Below are positions 35,489-46,579 of a stretch of DNA of 64,000 bases, one piece after another. Numbering within the stretch: the stretch's first letter is position 1; every line of letters starts with the position of its first letter. Made by a program: the position numbers and the translations under genes. The DNA is from Capsicum annuum (lineage: Eukaryota > Streptophyta > Magnoliopsida > Solanales > Solanaceae), in contig NC_061120.1 of assembly GCF_002878395.1 (NCBI RefSeq), positions 96,458,583 through 96,522,582 of the forward strand, in the 5' to 3' direction. The notes beneath the pieces were generated by a model. The model searched no databases. It saw nothing but the letters and a program-made list of their open reading frames with translations, and had not been told where the DNA came from.

Positions 35489-38400
35489 ATAGAGTTCATG
35501 TTTCCTAGGGGGTCTGTGAAGCTGTGTCGATTAGAGTCTTGCAGAATTATACAGAGACATCTATACTTTTCTTTAAGAGGCTACAGGACATTTAAGAAAT
35601 ATTTCCCTTCTTCTTGCTCTAGATCGAGCTGTGAAGTTGTTCTTTCAGAAACTTCTGCCGATTCATGCATTACTCTATTTTTTCCATTTAAGTATTATTA
35701 TTGAGATAACATGATTAGTAAAGTTCTAATTCCTCCCGATTTGACACTCATATATTTACTATCAGTAACTTTGGAAATCACACCAAGGGCTTGAGAGGAG
35801 TTCCCCTGTGTTTTATAAGTTGCTCAAGTTGGAATTTATTTTCTCAACCCTATGAGTCCTTTAGTTAAGACAGAATACAATATGTTTTCAGATTCCTTCT
35901 TTTTCCTTCAATATAGATAGTGCTCATTAAAGGTGATAGTATGAACCTAGATTATTGATTTGAGTTTGCATTCGAGTGATATTGCAATCTGGATTGTTAT
36001 GATTCATAAGTAGTAGAACCTTCTTATAGTCAAACTATTGGTATAGAAGTGCAGTGACAAGAAAGTGGGAATGACAATTGATAGAAAGTATAGAGATAAA
36101 CTTATGCATGATTTCGAATTTGTGTTAAGGTGATAAGTCTTTTTGTGTTAGTTTAGTAGAAGGTAGAGAAAGAGTTATTAGTTAAGGTGAATTGTTGTTT
36201 TATTGAAGTAGGGAAGGAGTTATTGGTGGTATTTATTGTGTTAAAAATGTATAGAATATTAATGAAGTTTTTAGTGGTTGAGTATTGTTGATTTAGGCTT
36301 TTCTTTATATTGCAAAAAGAATTTTAGTTGAAACTTATAGAGTAATCAAAGTAATTTAGGTGTATAGATAGGTAAATAGTTAGAATGTCTAAAAGAAGGA
36401 TGTAGTAGCGTATTCTAATAAAGCATACCATAGGATTATGATCAATTATATATGTTTTGGGGTTCTAGAGGACTGGTGGTTCTTGGTGTCTTGTTTTATA
36501 GATTCCAAGTGAGAATAGTATGTAAGGTTGGGTTCGTAATCATTCTTAGCACTAGACATTAAGTTTGAATACTAGAGGGCCATAAAGGTGGAAATAGTGA
36601 TTGCTTGGTTAGTGATTTTAGGTATATAGAGGTGATCTAGTAGGCTTAAAAGTGCATGTAAGAATTTAAGTTTATGAATTTGAGATTAAGCATGATGTAG
36701 AGGTGTGCCAAAGGTGATATGGGGTTGCATTATTTTCTAAGGTTATTAAGTGTCATGTGTAGTTGTTGTACCGTTGAATTTCTAAATGGAAGAAGGCTAG
36801 TTATATAGTATATGGTGTTCTTAATAGCTAAGTTGATGAGTTTTTGATAGCTGGTGTTGAGTCTTTTAAGTATGATTTTGATTTTTATGATTTGGGGAAA
36901 ATATAAGTATAGAAGTATGATCTTAGTAGGCTATGATTATGTGTTTAGTCAAGTAGATATATTTGCAAATAGGAGTGTAAGTCTTTGATGATTATTACTG
37001 AATCTAGAAACTTAAGGATTGTATATGAAGGGGTTGTTCACGAATGAAATCAGTAAGTTTGAAATATAATTTATTCATATGAGTTTAGCATTTATGTGTA
37101 AACCATTAAATCAAAGAAATTTGGCTCAGTCTTGAGGATATGGAGTAGACCCATAAGCTTAGAATATTAGCTTTGACCTAAGAGAGAGATGGTAGAGTGT
37201 TGAACCAAATCATGTTTTAAGAATTAGATTGTGATACATGTCAATAAGAGTTGTAATGAAATAGTGATCCCTTCTTACTCTAGAGTATTCATGGGATTTA
37301 AGTCATTATCACACCAAATCCATATCTTGCTTTAGAGATCCATGCCAACAGCCAATGCTTATACACTTCATGTATACTCAAGTACATTCTCAACTTCTAG
37401 AAAGCAAGTAATAGCTTTACTCTATAATTTGAGTTATCCCTCATGAATCTATGAACTCCAGTCTTATGTTGAATAGCTTAAGCTAAGTATGAACTCATGC
37501 TTCAAAGTATGATCAGTTCTCAGAAACTCATGATCCTTATTAAATTTAGTTATTCATGTATTCCCCTAGTATAGATCTCCTTGTTGAATACATAATGTTA
37601 ATACTTTATTCTTTAGGCCTCAATAAAGTGTCCAGTTATTCTTAGTATCCCTTCATGCTTCAGGTCCTCATGTTCTAACCTTTTAGTGACCTTTATGTCT
37701 ATAAAGTTATGATGAACAGTTTTTTACATGGGAAAAAGTAAATGTTTCTTGATGACAAAAGATCGTTGTATGCCTATTTTAGTTAAGGCTATAAGTGTGA
37801 AGTAAGATTGAGGCCAAGACTTTGATACATATTATGGTTAGTTTAAATTATTTATGTATATTCTTGGGGTAATGTGTGGGAGTTTGTATTGATAGTGGTT
37901 TAGAGAATATATGAAATATGCGTTTATGAGTGTTTTGCCTTGAAGTTCATATGTGGTTATAAAGATAGGATTGAATGTCAGGATCGGATGTAGGTTGATG
38001 AATGCAATATGCGCTAGTGAAGTGAATCCATAGTAAGAGTTCTGAGCTAGTCACTGAAGTTGTAAGGCATGTTATGATTAGGGTGTGAGGTCTAAAAGAG
38101 ACATAGAAGGTTGAAACATATGGTGTAGACTATTATTATGGTGTGGCATGTTGTAACTTGTGATTTAGTGTTAGGCTTTATTATAGTGAGTGAATTTAGT
38201 ACAGTTTAGACTTTAGTAGATAAATTTATCAATGCACATGTGAGAATTATAAGTTAAATCAAATGAGTATAGTATTTAAGGGGAACCGTATAGTTGAGGG
38301 AGTATTTGAGAAGTATTTCTAAGCTTGAAAGTAAGAAGTTACATTGCCTAAGGCTTAATGATTTTATCCTAGCTTATGTTTTATAGTCCTTTATTCCATG

Positions 38401-39046
38401 TCATTAAGTAGTAGCTATGTTTCGATTCGTTACCCAGTTATTATATTCAGATCATGTCCATGATTCCTTTTTCCCTAAACATTATTAGAACTTCTTGCAA
38501 AGAGTGTTGAAGAAATGCTCTAATTTAGTGTGAGCCCTTAGTATGATTTAGTCATGATTCATTTCATAAGTGTTTAGTGAATGATCTTAATTTTCCATGT
38601 ATTCCAGCTCAGACAGTGTAGTAACCATTGTACAATCCTAGTCTCATTGTCTCATGTTTTGTGCTTACCTAATATACTTGACGATGTCATGAAGTTCTCT
38701 TCTTTTGATTTCTATGCATGTTTGGTTGTAGAACAATTACTAATCAGAAGTTTCATACGTTATTCCATCCTTAGTAACTCTTGGAGTATTATTGCATAAG
38801 TTATCACAATGAAATTCTATAGGTAAGATCAAATTATGAGACTTTCAAGTGAATACTAAACTCTAAGCATGAATCAGCTCAATATTGTAAGCAAAGGCCA
38901 GTCAGCTTAGAAATCAATTTAATGATAAGAGTTTTAATGTTTCGTCTTAGTTATATCCTTTCTTAGACAACAAATCATGTCCACGTTATTCCATATCTCA
39001 AAGGCTTCAACAAGTTCCTAGCCATCATTCGAGGATGAATGATTCC
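35489..39046 (+). other. Non-coding internal region of the LARD
   Basis: In 3.56 kb I find no gag, protease, RT or integrase words in any frame; frames longer than about 70 residues are absent. The first 200 bases look like a normal Tekay-type leader, and the last 100 like a normal 3' end with 'ttcgaggatgaatg'. The middle is AT-rich, purine-rich on the plus strand from 36100 to 37250, then more pyrimidine-rich to about 37700. Its origin is unknown. Confidence 0.7.
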
Positions 39047-39059
39047 AAGTGGGAGATAA
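39047..39059 (+). other. Polypurine tract of the LARD
   Basis: AAGTGGGAGATAA directly precedes the 3' LTR. Confidence 0.85.
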
Positions 39060-41268
39060 TGTAACACCCTCTATTTTCGTGCTAGAATTCTAGTCATCAT
39101 TCCTGCATGTGTAAGCTATAATCAAAAAGATTTCCATGTTGATATAAGTTTCATTATCATGATCCTAGTGTGTGAAGTGATTTTGAGGTGAAAATATTCA
39201 TAAGAATCACGTAGAACCAAGTTGAGTTAAGAGCCCTTGATTTGTCCAAAGTTTAGTATTTGCTTCTATAAAGGTCATTATTGAACCAGTATAACTTTTT
39301 GTATATAAAGAATTTAGCAGATTAAGACCCACCAAGTTGTATATAATTGAATTAGCTTTCCAATGATACCAATTTTTCCATAATACGATACCCGACTGAA
39401 AAGTTATGTCATTTTTTGTATGAGGCAGTAAGCTCTCGTGAGAGGCTTGCGATGCGGGTTTAATTCCTATTTCAGGGAGGCACGACGCGAGGCCCATTCC
39501 CATTTTTGTAGATAATTCCATGAAGGTCATTTACATGGGAACAAGAAGCCAAAGGGTAGTTTAGTCCTTTCCCCCCATCCCCAGCCATCCAAACACAAAT
39601 TATAACTCAAAATGGGGAATTATTTGCCCATCTTCTTCAAATCAACTCACGTAGAAACCCTCCCTTTTCCCAAGTAAAAAAATTCAAGATCTTCCTCTCA
39701 AGAACACGAGGAATCTAGCCTCAATTTATTCGTCACTAAGGTATGTGGGGTTATGAACAAGGATATTCCTTTTGTCCTTGTGCCCAAAACTTATTTTTAG
39801 TTAAGATTTCATAAATTTCATACTAGGGTTCATACCTAAATTATCTTGCTTTGAATTTATGAATTTGTAAGTGATTTAAGTATTTTAAGTGCATGTTCAT
39901 CTTACCTACTTATGGTTTGAATTGAAGATTTATATCATGAATTGTACTTTCATTCTTATGAATTGATATTGTTGGAAGATTTCAAGAAAGACATTGAGCA
40001 TAAAGTTTTGTTGAGAATTGTCATGACTTTAAGCATGAATTTTAAACCCAAAGTTCAAGTGTTGAGATTTTAAAAAGATCATCATGTTTTTAACTTTTAT
40101 TTGATAAGTCCATATCAAGATTGAGTTTAAGATTTTAAGAAGACTATGGTCTTAAGTTACTTTGATAATTGTTTACCAAGATTTATAGAAAAGAATTGAT
40201 CTTTTAACCCTAAGATAAGATACGGAATCCATATTTTTCATACAGTTTGAGATTTAAAGAAGAGAAGCATAATTGAATTTTATTACAAACCCTTGTGCTA
40301 TTTTAAGGTGAATTACCTAAAGTCTGAGAATAAGAATGGGAGTAGTATTTAGCACTGAGTTGGGTATGATTCCAAAGGTATCATGTCCCAGAACTATGTG
40401 CCACCGTAGTTTTAAGATTGCCCATAGTAGGATAAGACAGTGGTCACTTAAGATAAGAAGTTCTATTCCAACGGCAAGGGTAGAGCAGATCTCCCCAGTG
40501 TGGGTAAGACATTGGACTCCATAACAGCTTGCATGGTTTATGTCAGTTAGAAGAAACTCCCAAAATAAAGAGTAAGGATAAAGCTTTTAGAAACTAAGTG
40601 TGTGGCTCACAAAGTTTATTCAGTATGCTTTATTATTCATATTTCTAAGATTTTTAGCTTTCAGTTTTAATCAAGCTCAAGGTAATTCACTTACACTTAG
40701 CATGCATCATTTGAAAGTATATGAATATATTAAATTATTGTTTTACTTATGCATTCACCCCCACATACTCAGTATTTTCCAAAAGTACTGATCTACATAT
40801 ATGTCTATGTGCTACATTGTCTCATATTGTAGGTACCATTTGTAGCACACACATCATAATCAGACAATTTGCAGTTTTTAGTCAGCCAATGATAAGTTCT
40901 TTTGATTCAAGACCCGAGTAAACTTTAGTTTGAGTAGAATATTATTTTCTTGTATTTATCCATATTGATTAGGGATAGTTGGGGTCATGACCCAGCTACC
41001 TATAGTCTATATTAGTATAAGCTTCATAGACAGTCAGTAGATTTAACGTATTTGATTCCAGTTTTGTTTTGTAAGATTAGAGTTGTAATTATTTTAAATT
41101 AGTTTTGTATTGATCAAATTCAGAAAAGATTTATCTTCATCGTATTTTGTTCGTATTTATGTATTTTATTAAGTTTCTAATCAGTTATGCCAGTAGAAGG
41201 GTTAGCTTGGTTTCACTTATTGTCCTAAGCACCTTGTGACGACTAGCGGGTAGTCTCTGGTCGTTACG
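39060..41268 (+). repeat. LARD 3' LTR
   Basis: Starts TGTAACACCC. Its final base is G in place of A (TCGTTACG). It is 119 bases longer than the 5' LTR, mainly because of two segments absent from the 5' copy. By-eye identity over the first 200 bases is in the mid-80s percent. Confidence 0.9.
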
Positions 41269-41428
41269 TATAGAAAAAGTCTTCTGTAATAATCTATCAA
41301 GAAATAGAACTCAAAAACATGCTTTTTTATCCCTCTTCATCTAATAACTTCTTTCAATAATTTACAACGGAAAATCTATATTGTTACATATTGTTGCATT
41401 AAGATTCCTTATTGCCTTTATTCTAACA
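41269..41428 (+). repeat. Copia 5' LTR, right part
   Basis: After the TATAG target-site copy the Copia LTR resumes ('gtaat.atctatc.aga', 'tttatccctctt.atcta') and ends 'ttctaaca' at 41428. The 3' LTR ends 'ttctagca' at 45454. Confidence 0.78.
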
Positions 41429-41440
41429 TGGTATTGGAGC
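41429..41440 (+). other. Decayed iMet primer-binding site of the Copia element
   Basis: TGGTATTGGAGC follows the 5' LTR directly and differs from TGGTATCAGAGC at two positions, both transitions. Confidence 0.75.
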
Positions 41441-41448
41441 TTCGAAAA

Positions 41449-42060
41449 AAATGAAGGACTTAAATAGAGTTTTAGCTTTGGAAGATGCAGGACTTGAATT
41501 GTGTAAAAGAATACTCTTCCAGGATGATGGACATTGTGACCTAATTAATAATACTTGATGAAAACTATCTAGATCAAAAATTTGTTGAAAAGATTTTAGT
41601 CAGCCTTTTGGAAAAGTTTCAATCGAAAATCTCAACTAGTAAAGAGTGTTGGGACTTGACTACTCTTATAATATCTTATGTGATCTCTAAATTACAAGTC
41701 CATGAGCAATGACAAACTATGAGAAGTGAAGGGATAGTAGATTATGGATTTCAAGAACAAAAGAAATCTAGAAAATTCTCGTTAAACTACTTTAGAGAGG
41801 TGATTGTAGTGGAAACCAAGGGGATTTCTTGAGAAAAGGAAAATTTCCACCTTGTGGTATTTGTAAAAAGATAAATAACTTGGAGAAGAATTATTGGAAG
41901 AAGTAAAATAGGTTTCCTATTCAATGTAGATATTAAAGAAATATGAAGGCATTAAGAAGTATTGCAAGAAAGAGCAAACTCAAAATGATCAGTCTATTTC
42001 GCGGAAGATCACCTAGTTGAAAAATAGAGGAAAAGGTATTCATGGACTCACACATATCAC
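41449..42060 (+). pseudogene. Copia gag remnant
   Basis: The segment follows the PBS where gag is expected. Frames are short and shifted. A knuckle-like CGICKK...NYWKK stretch near 41850-41905 keeps two cysteines but lacks the His and last Cys of a CX2CX4HX4C motif. Identification rests mainly on position. Confidence 0.5.
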
Positions 42061-42595
42061 ATGTTGATCGATATAATTGGTATGTTAATAGAGCGTGCAC
42101 AAGGCACATTGTTATTGATGAAAACCTATTTATTAGATTGGATAAATCTGATAGAACTAAAGTGAATAATTAAAATGGTGAATTGGTTTAAGCTTTAGAG
42201 GGTTAGTAAAGTTTCCTATTGTCGAAGGTATGAAAATTATTAATGACGTCATTTATGTGATAAAATTTGACACAAAACTTGTTGAGTGTTGGCCAGCTAC
42301 TTCATAAAAATTATTATCTTAATTTTAAGGATAAAAAATGTGTCATTTATAATCCTAAAGGATATGAAGTAGCTAAAATGTGCATGATCGAATGTTTTTT
42401 CCAATTTTATGCTATTCTGCTAAAAATGGTTCTTTCAGTATTGAATTGAGTGATACTTGACTTTGACACAAAAGGTCCAGTCATTGCAACATTAGTTCAT
42501 TGATGTATATGCAGTCAAAGAGTGTCATGATGTTTGTGAGTCATGTCAATATGGTAAATTACATAGTTGATCCTTTTTAAAAGATTGTCTTTGGA
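42061..42595 (+). pseudogene. Copia protease and integrase zinc-binding region
   Basis: The plus-strand frame at 42078 gives WYVNRACTRHIVIDENLF, matching the Copia protease active-site region, but the D-S-G triad reads N-R-A (codons 42087-42095). The frame at 42267-42449 (NLLSVGQLLHKNYYLNF, KKCVIYNPKGYEV) is the characteristic stretch between protease and integrase. VCESCQYGKLH near 42530-42570 matches the CxxC end of the integrase zinc-binding domain, followed by a stop. Confidence 0.75.
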
Positions 42596-43212
42596 GGGTG
42601 AAGGAAAAGCTAGTGTTAGTTGATACAAATATATGTGGACCAATAAGGATGGATTCTTTGAGTGGAAATAAATACTTTATTCCCTTTGAGAATGATCTAA
42701 CTCAAATGACATAGGTCTTCTTTTTTAGTTACAAATATCATGTGTTCTCTATTTTTTAGGAATTCAAAGCAATGGTACAAAGGGAGAGTGGCTGCCAACT
42801 GAAGATAATAAAGCTAAATATACATCACATTAATTAAACAAGTATTTTATAGATTTGGATATTAAACAACGATTTACTATTAGCTACACTCAAGAACAAA
42901 ATGGGATTTCTAGGAGGAAGAATATAGTAATGATGGAGATGGTGAGATGCATGCTAGTAGAAAAGAAGATCCCTAACTAATTTTTGGTTGAGTAGTTTAA
43001 TAAAAATGTAATAAATCTACTTAACTAATTACTAACTAGAACAGTCCAAGATACGATGCCATTTGAAGCGTGGAAGGGTATAAAATCATCTATGAGACAC
43101 TCTAAAATTTTTTGTTTTATGTGCTATACATATGTTCAAGATGCTAAATGAGGAAAATTAGATAGCAAGATAGAACTTTATATTTATGGGTTATAGAATA
43201 GTTTCCAAAAGA
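42596..43212 (+). pseudogene. Copia integrase core remnant
   Basis: LVDTNICGPIRMDSLSGNKYF (42610-42675, in part) matches the start of the Copia integrase core; the expected T-D reads T-N. Later stretches (ENGISRRKNIVMMEM near 42898-42945, then DTMPFEAWKG near 43050) match the region around and after the catalytic Glu. Stops interrupt the frame. Confidence 0.65.
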
Positions 43213-44120
43213 TAGAAAGTGTTTAGTGTTAATACCAAGAAGATGTTTATTAGAGAAGATCTTTTAATGGAAAAATTTAGCCATTATGGCCACAATCGAG
43301 ATATTATTTTAAAGAACCAAGATGGGAGTACTTTTGTTGCAATTCCAAGTCTAAAAATGAGTGTTAGTTCCTATAGTCTTATTGATGAAAAGAATAATTC
43401 TAATTTGGAATTGACACCTGATTCTCATATTTTGAAGACCAAATAGCTAGCTTAAGTTTATGAGTAATGGATTTTTATTTTTTTTGAACCATCCTCCTTT
43501 AAAAAAGCAGCAGGTCATTAAGATTGGATTTCATCTATGGAGGAAGACCTTTCCTTTAATAAAAATAATACTTGAAAGTTAGTAGATAGGCCATAATAGA
43601 AGAACTTCACGGGTGTCAAATGAGTCTATAAAAATTGAATATTTATGGCTCCATTTTTAAGAATAAAACCAGAATTGTAGTTAAAATCTATTCCTTGCAA
43701 CATGGAGTGGACTTTGGAGATTAATTTTATTCTACTATAACGTATGAGATATATCTATAATCACACGTACAGCATGATAAGAATGGAAATCTACAATTTA
43801 CACGTCAAAAATACATTTCTAAATAGATTGCTTCAAGAATACATTTTTGTTAAACAACATGAAAGTTTTATAATCGCAGGTGCAGAAGACAAGTTTTACA
43901 AGCATAAAAAAGCATTCAATGGTCTTACCCAAGCTTTCTAATCTTGGTATAGTAGGCAGGATACTTGTCTAATGTCTTAAGGGTTCCAGAAAAGCCTAAA
44001 TGGTCCTACTTTATACTTCATAAGGCAAGTTGATGTGTAGTTGATTGTGATATTAGTTTATATTGAACATTTGACTATCACAGGTGAAAATAATTTTGCG
44101 GTTTAAGAATTTAAACTAAA
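43213..44120 (+). pseudogene. Copia reverse transcriptase remnant
   Basis: The frame at 43219-43446 is the INT-RT linker. WISSMEEDLSFNKN (about 43530) is the RT entry. The frame at 43744-43941 carries LHVKNTFLNRLLQEYIFVKQ and GLTQAF, matching the palm, but the first catalytic Asp reads His. The catalytic loop near 44055-44080 reads VYIEH in place of the family's YVDD. The enzyme is dead at several points. Confidence 0.78.
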
Positions 44121-45027
44121 ATATTAAAAGATTTTGAGATGTTTGATATAGGAGAGATGATGTTTTTCCTAGAAATGGAGATCTTAATCTTGTGATAGGA
44201 TTTTCTTGACGCACAAGAGGTATGCCTCGAATCTTCTAAGGACGGTCAATCTTGTCAAGTGCAAACCTGTTGCTATTCAAATTGTCATGAATGAAAGTTG
44301 ATGAACAATATGAAGAAGAGAAGGCAGATCCACAACTCTATAAGAGCTTTATTGAAAGCTTGTTGGGTCTAACAACTAGGTAAGTTGTAATATTTGCTTC
44401 TAGTTTAGTGTCCCATTTTGAAAAGTCCTCGCACTAAGATTATTAGAGCTACTAAGAGGGTGTTAAGATACATTAGAGGGAAAATTGATTATGGAATTAG
44501 ATATAGAAGTGAGGAGAATAGATATCTTATTGTCTATTCAGATACTGAATAGGGTGGATGTTTAGATGATTAAAAAAGTATATTTGGTGATTAGGGTCGA
44601 TGTTTGGATTATTACAAAAGCACGTTTGGTTACTTGTTTTTTTTGGTATAACCATTTTTATTAGAGCACAAAGAAGCAAGATATTATAGCTCAATCTTCA
44701 GTAGAAGCTAAGTATGTGGCTGTTGTATCTGCCATAAATTAAGGAATTTGATTGAGAATCATCTTATTTTAATTTGATCATCTATCAAAGTAAACAACAA
44801 AGATCTATGTGGACAATAAATCAACTATTGGAATGGCTGAAAATTTTGTGAAGCGTGGAAGAACAAAGCATATCAATATCAGATTTCATTCCATAAGTGA
44901 TGGTAGGAAGAATGGCAAAGTGAAACTGGTGCATTGCAGTAATGAAAAACAACAAGATGATATCCTAACCAAGGACCTTCCCACCAATACTTTTGAGTAT
45001 CAATGCATGTTCAAGGACTTCCAATGA
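44121..45027 (+). pseudogene. Copia RNase H remnant
   Basis: The best frame is 44809-45027: DNKSTIGMAENFVKRGRTKH, INIRFHSI, GKVKLVHC and QQDDILTKDLP are all signature words of the Copia RNase H C-terminus. Earlier parts at 44430-44720 (RATKRVLRYIRG, SSVEAKYVAVV) are shifted between frames and contain stops. The polyprotein would end at the stop at 45025, 18 bases before the LTR. Confidence 0.8.
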
Positions 45028-45044
45028 AAAATCATATGAAGTAT

Positions 45045-45221
45045 TGTTAGGAAATTAGTATTTTTCTTGAAACTCCAAGATTATAGATATCTTTATAGTT
45101 TAAAATTATTTTGGTTTAATTAACCGGTGATTAGTGATGCACATATTTAAATAATTTAGTGCGAAATATTTTGTTTATTTTGTTGATTGTAATCCTTAAA
45201 TATACTATATATGTATGTATG

Positions 45222-45252
<31 letters not shown>

Positions 45253-45257
45253 GTAGG

Positions 45258-45294
<37 letters not shown>

Positions 45295-45454
45295 GAAGTT
45301 ATTTGTAATGATCTATCGAGAATGTGAAAGATAAGTCAAAAACTTTTTTCTTTATCCCTCTTTATCTAAGAACTTTCTGTAGTAATTTATAGCAGCAAAT
45401 CTCTACTATTGGGTATTGTAGCTGTAATATTCCTTCATACCTTTCTTTCTAGCA
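45045..45454 (+). repeat. Copia 3' LTR
   Basis: TGTTAGGAAATTAG to 'ttctagca', 410 bases. The 5' LTR without the LARD is about 350 bases; the difference is the expanded GATA tract here. Confidence 0.82.
45209..45294. repeat. Tetranucleotide microsatellite (GTAT/GATA)
   Basis: 'gtatgtatgta' is followed by about 17 'gata'-type units with two 'ggta' interruptions. The matching place in the 5' LTR has only about five 'cata/aata' units (33361-33382). Confidence 0.92.
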
Positions 45455-46579
45455 ATAATATAAAATAGGTGCAAGGACAAGAGAGAGACATACTTCCTTA
45501 GACAGTGTCAATGGTAGGTAAAAAGGTCCATGCCCTAGGTTGGTGCCTCCATTGCATATATTTTAGGGCTACCAGCCTATGGCTAACTCTAGTAAATGAC
45601 TCTACATCATAATTTATAATAGAAGGGGATTGAGTTCGTGTAGACTCTACCTAATTCAAAGTATAATTTTATATTTAACTAGTATAAATTACATCATAGT
45701 GAATTACAGAGATCACATTCTCATGATATTAAATATTTTCCAATTGAAATCATCAGTACTTTAAGAAGAAACTATATAATATAAATCTTATAATCATTCC
45801 AATTTATAAAGTGTTATCCACTTACAAAAGAAAGGAATCATAATTAAATACTACCTTTTTTACATCAATTTCAGTTTTGATAAATTCGATAGGAAGAATA
45901 GTCTTTATATTACAAATCAACAACATGAATGGGCATGACCTTACTGGAACTTGATTTGTTCTATAGGCTTTTACCACTATATCCTTGTGTTCTAAGGAGA
46001 TAGTAAACCAAGTCTAGTATATAAAACATGGAAACAAGATTAGAGTGTGATTAACCACCTTCTTTCCTTTTAGGGGTCATGGTGTTGTAAATGAACATTC
46101 TCAGCCTAGTCCGTTGGGCTTAAGGTGGTGTCATAGTCGTATGACAGACTCCTTATTCTTTATCCGGTTAGAATACTACGGTCAAGAATATTTAATTCTC
46201 TCGCCTTATCATGTAATGCTTAAGGTACGAAGAAAATCAACATAATTCTTTTCTTTTAATTGGTGTGGAGAGAAGTTTTTCTTTGAAGTTTCATTCTTTG
46301 CTACCGAATGAAAATTGTTACTTTAGATGATGCATATGTAGAACCCCTTCTTTTTTTTAGAAGTTACATTACAATATTTTTTTACATAGTGGAGTTAGTT
46401 GCAGAAGTTGATATATTGTGGCCAAATTACTATAAGATTGTGAAAAAAAATCGATATACGACAAGTTGGAAATGGTTGTGTATTCCTTCAGGGAGTCCTA
46501 TTTTGAAGTTAAAAGGTATTAAATTTTTGTGAATATTTTATGTTATTTATGAGCCGGTAAACTATGACCCATTTGCCTT
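45455..46579. other. Unassigned DNA with repeats Y and X, copy 2
   Basis: No gene or element terminus is recognised. Repeat Y (45920-46165) and repeat X (46170-46520) match 32310-32545 and 31080-31440 in patches. A 'cttaaggtacg' word at 46210 and 'cataaggtatg' at 31120 look like splice donors, but no exon frame supports that. Confidence 0.45.

Larger units (their letters stand above)
33383..41268 (+). mobile_element. LARD-like non-autonomous Tekay-type element
   Basis: Long LTRs (2090 and 2209 bases) with TGTAACACCC starts, a perfect tRNA-iMet PBS and a 'GAGGATGAATG..AAGTGGGAGATAA' polypurine tract enclose 3.6 kb with no gag or pol. The target-site copies are CATAG (33378-33382) and TATAG (41269-41273), differing by one base. 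The termini and PPT place it with Tekay-type elements, whose enzymes presumably moved it. LARD (large retrotransposon derivative) is the term for such coding-free elements. Confidence 0.85.
33189..45454 (+). mobile_element. Decayed Ty1/Copia element with a nested LARD
   Basis: Two LTRs begin TGTTAGGAAATTA (33189 and 45045). Removing the insertion at 33383-41268 leaves a 4.4-kb element with gag, PR, INT, RT and RNase H in Copia order on the plus strand. Every domain has stops, and key catalytic residues are changed. No clear target-site duplication is seen (ATACT on the left, AATAA on the right). It is probably the oldest readable element in this part. Confidence 0.82.

Noticed and set aside
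45209..45294. CRISPR-like regular array
   Set aside because: It is a simple tetranucleotide repeat without spacers; the 39-bp and 91-bp arrays also lack unique spacers.
46170..46540. Possible host exon ending in a splice-donor-like 'aaggtacg', with a paralogue at 31120
   Set aside because: No open frame is kept between the two copies and no protein family is recognisable.
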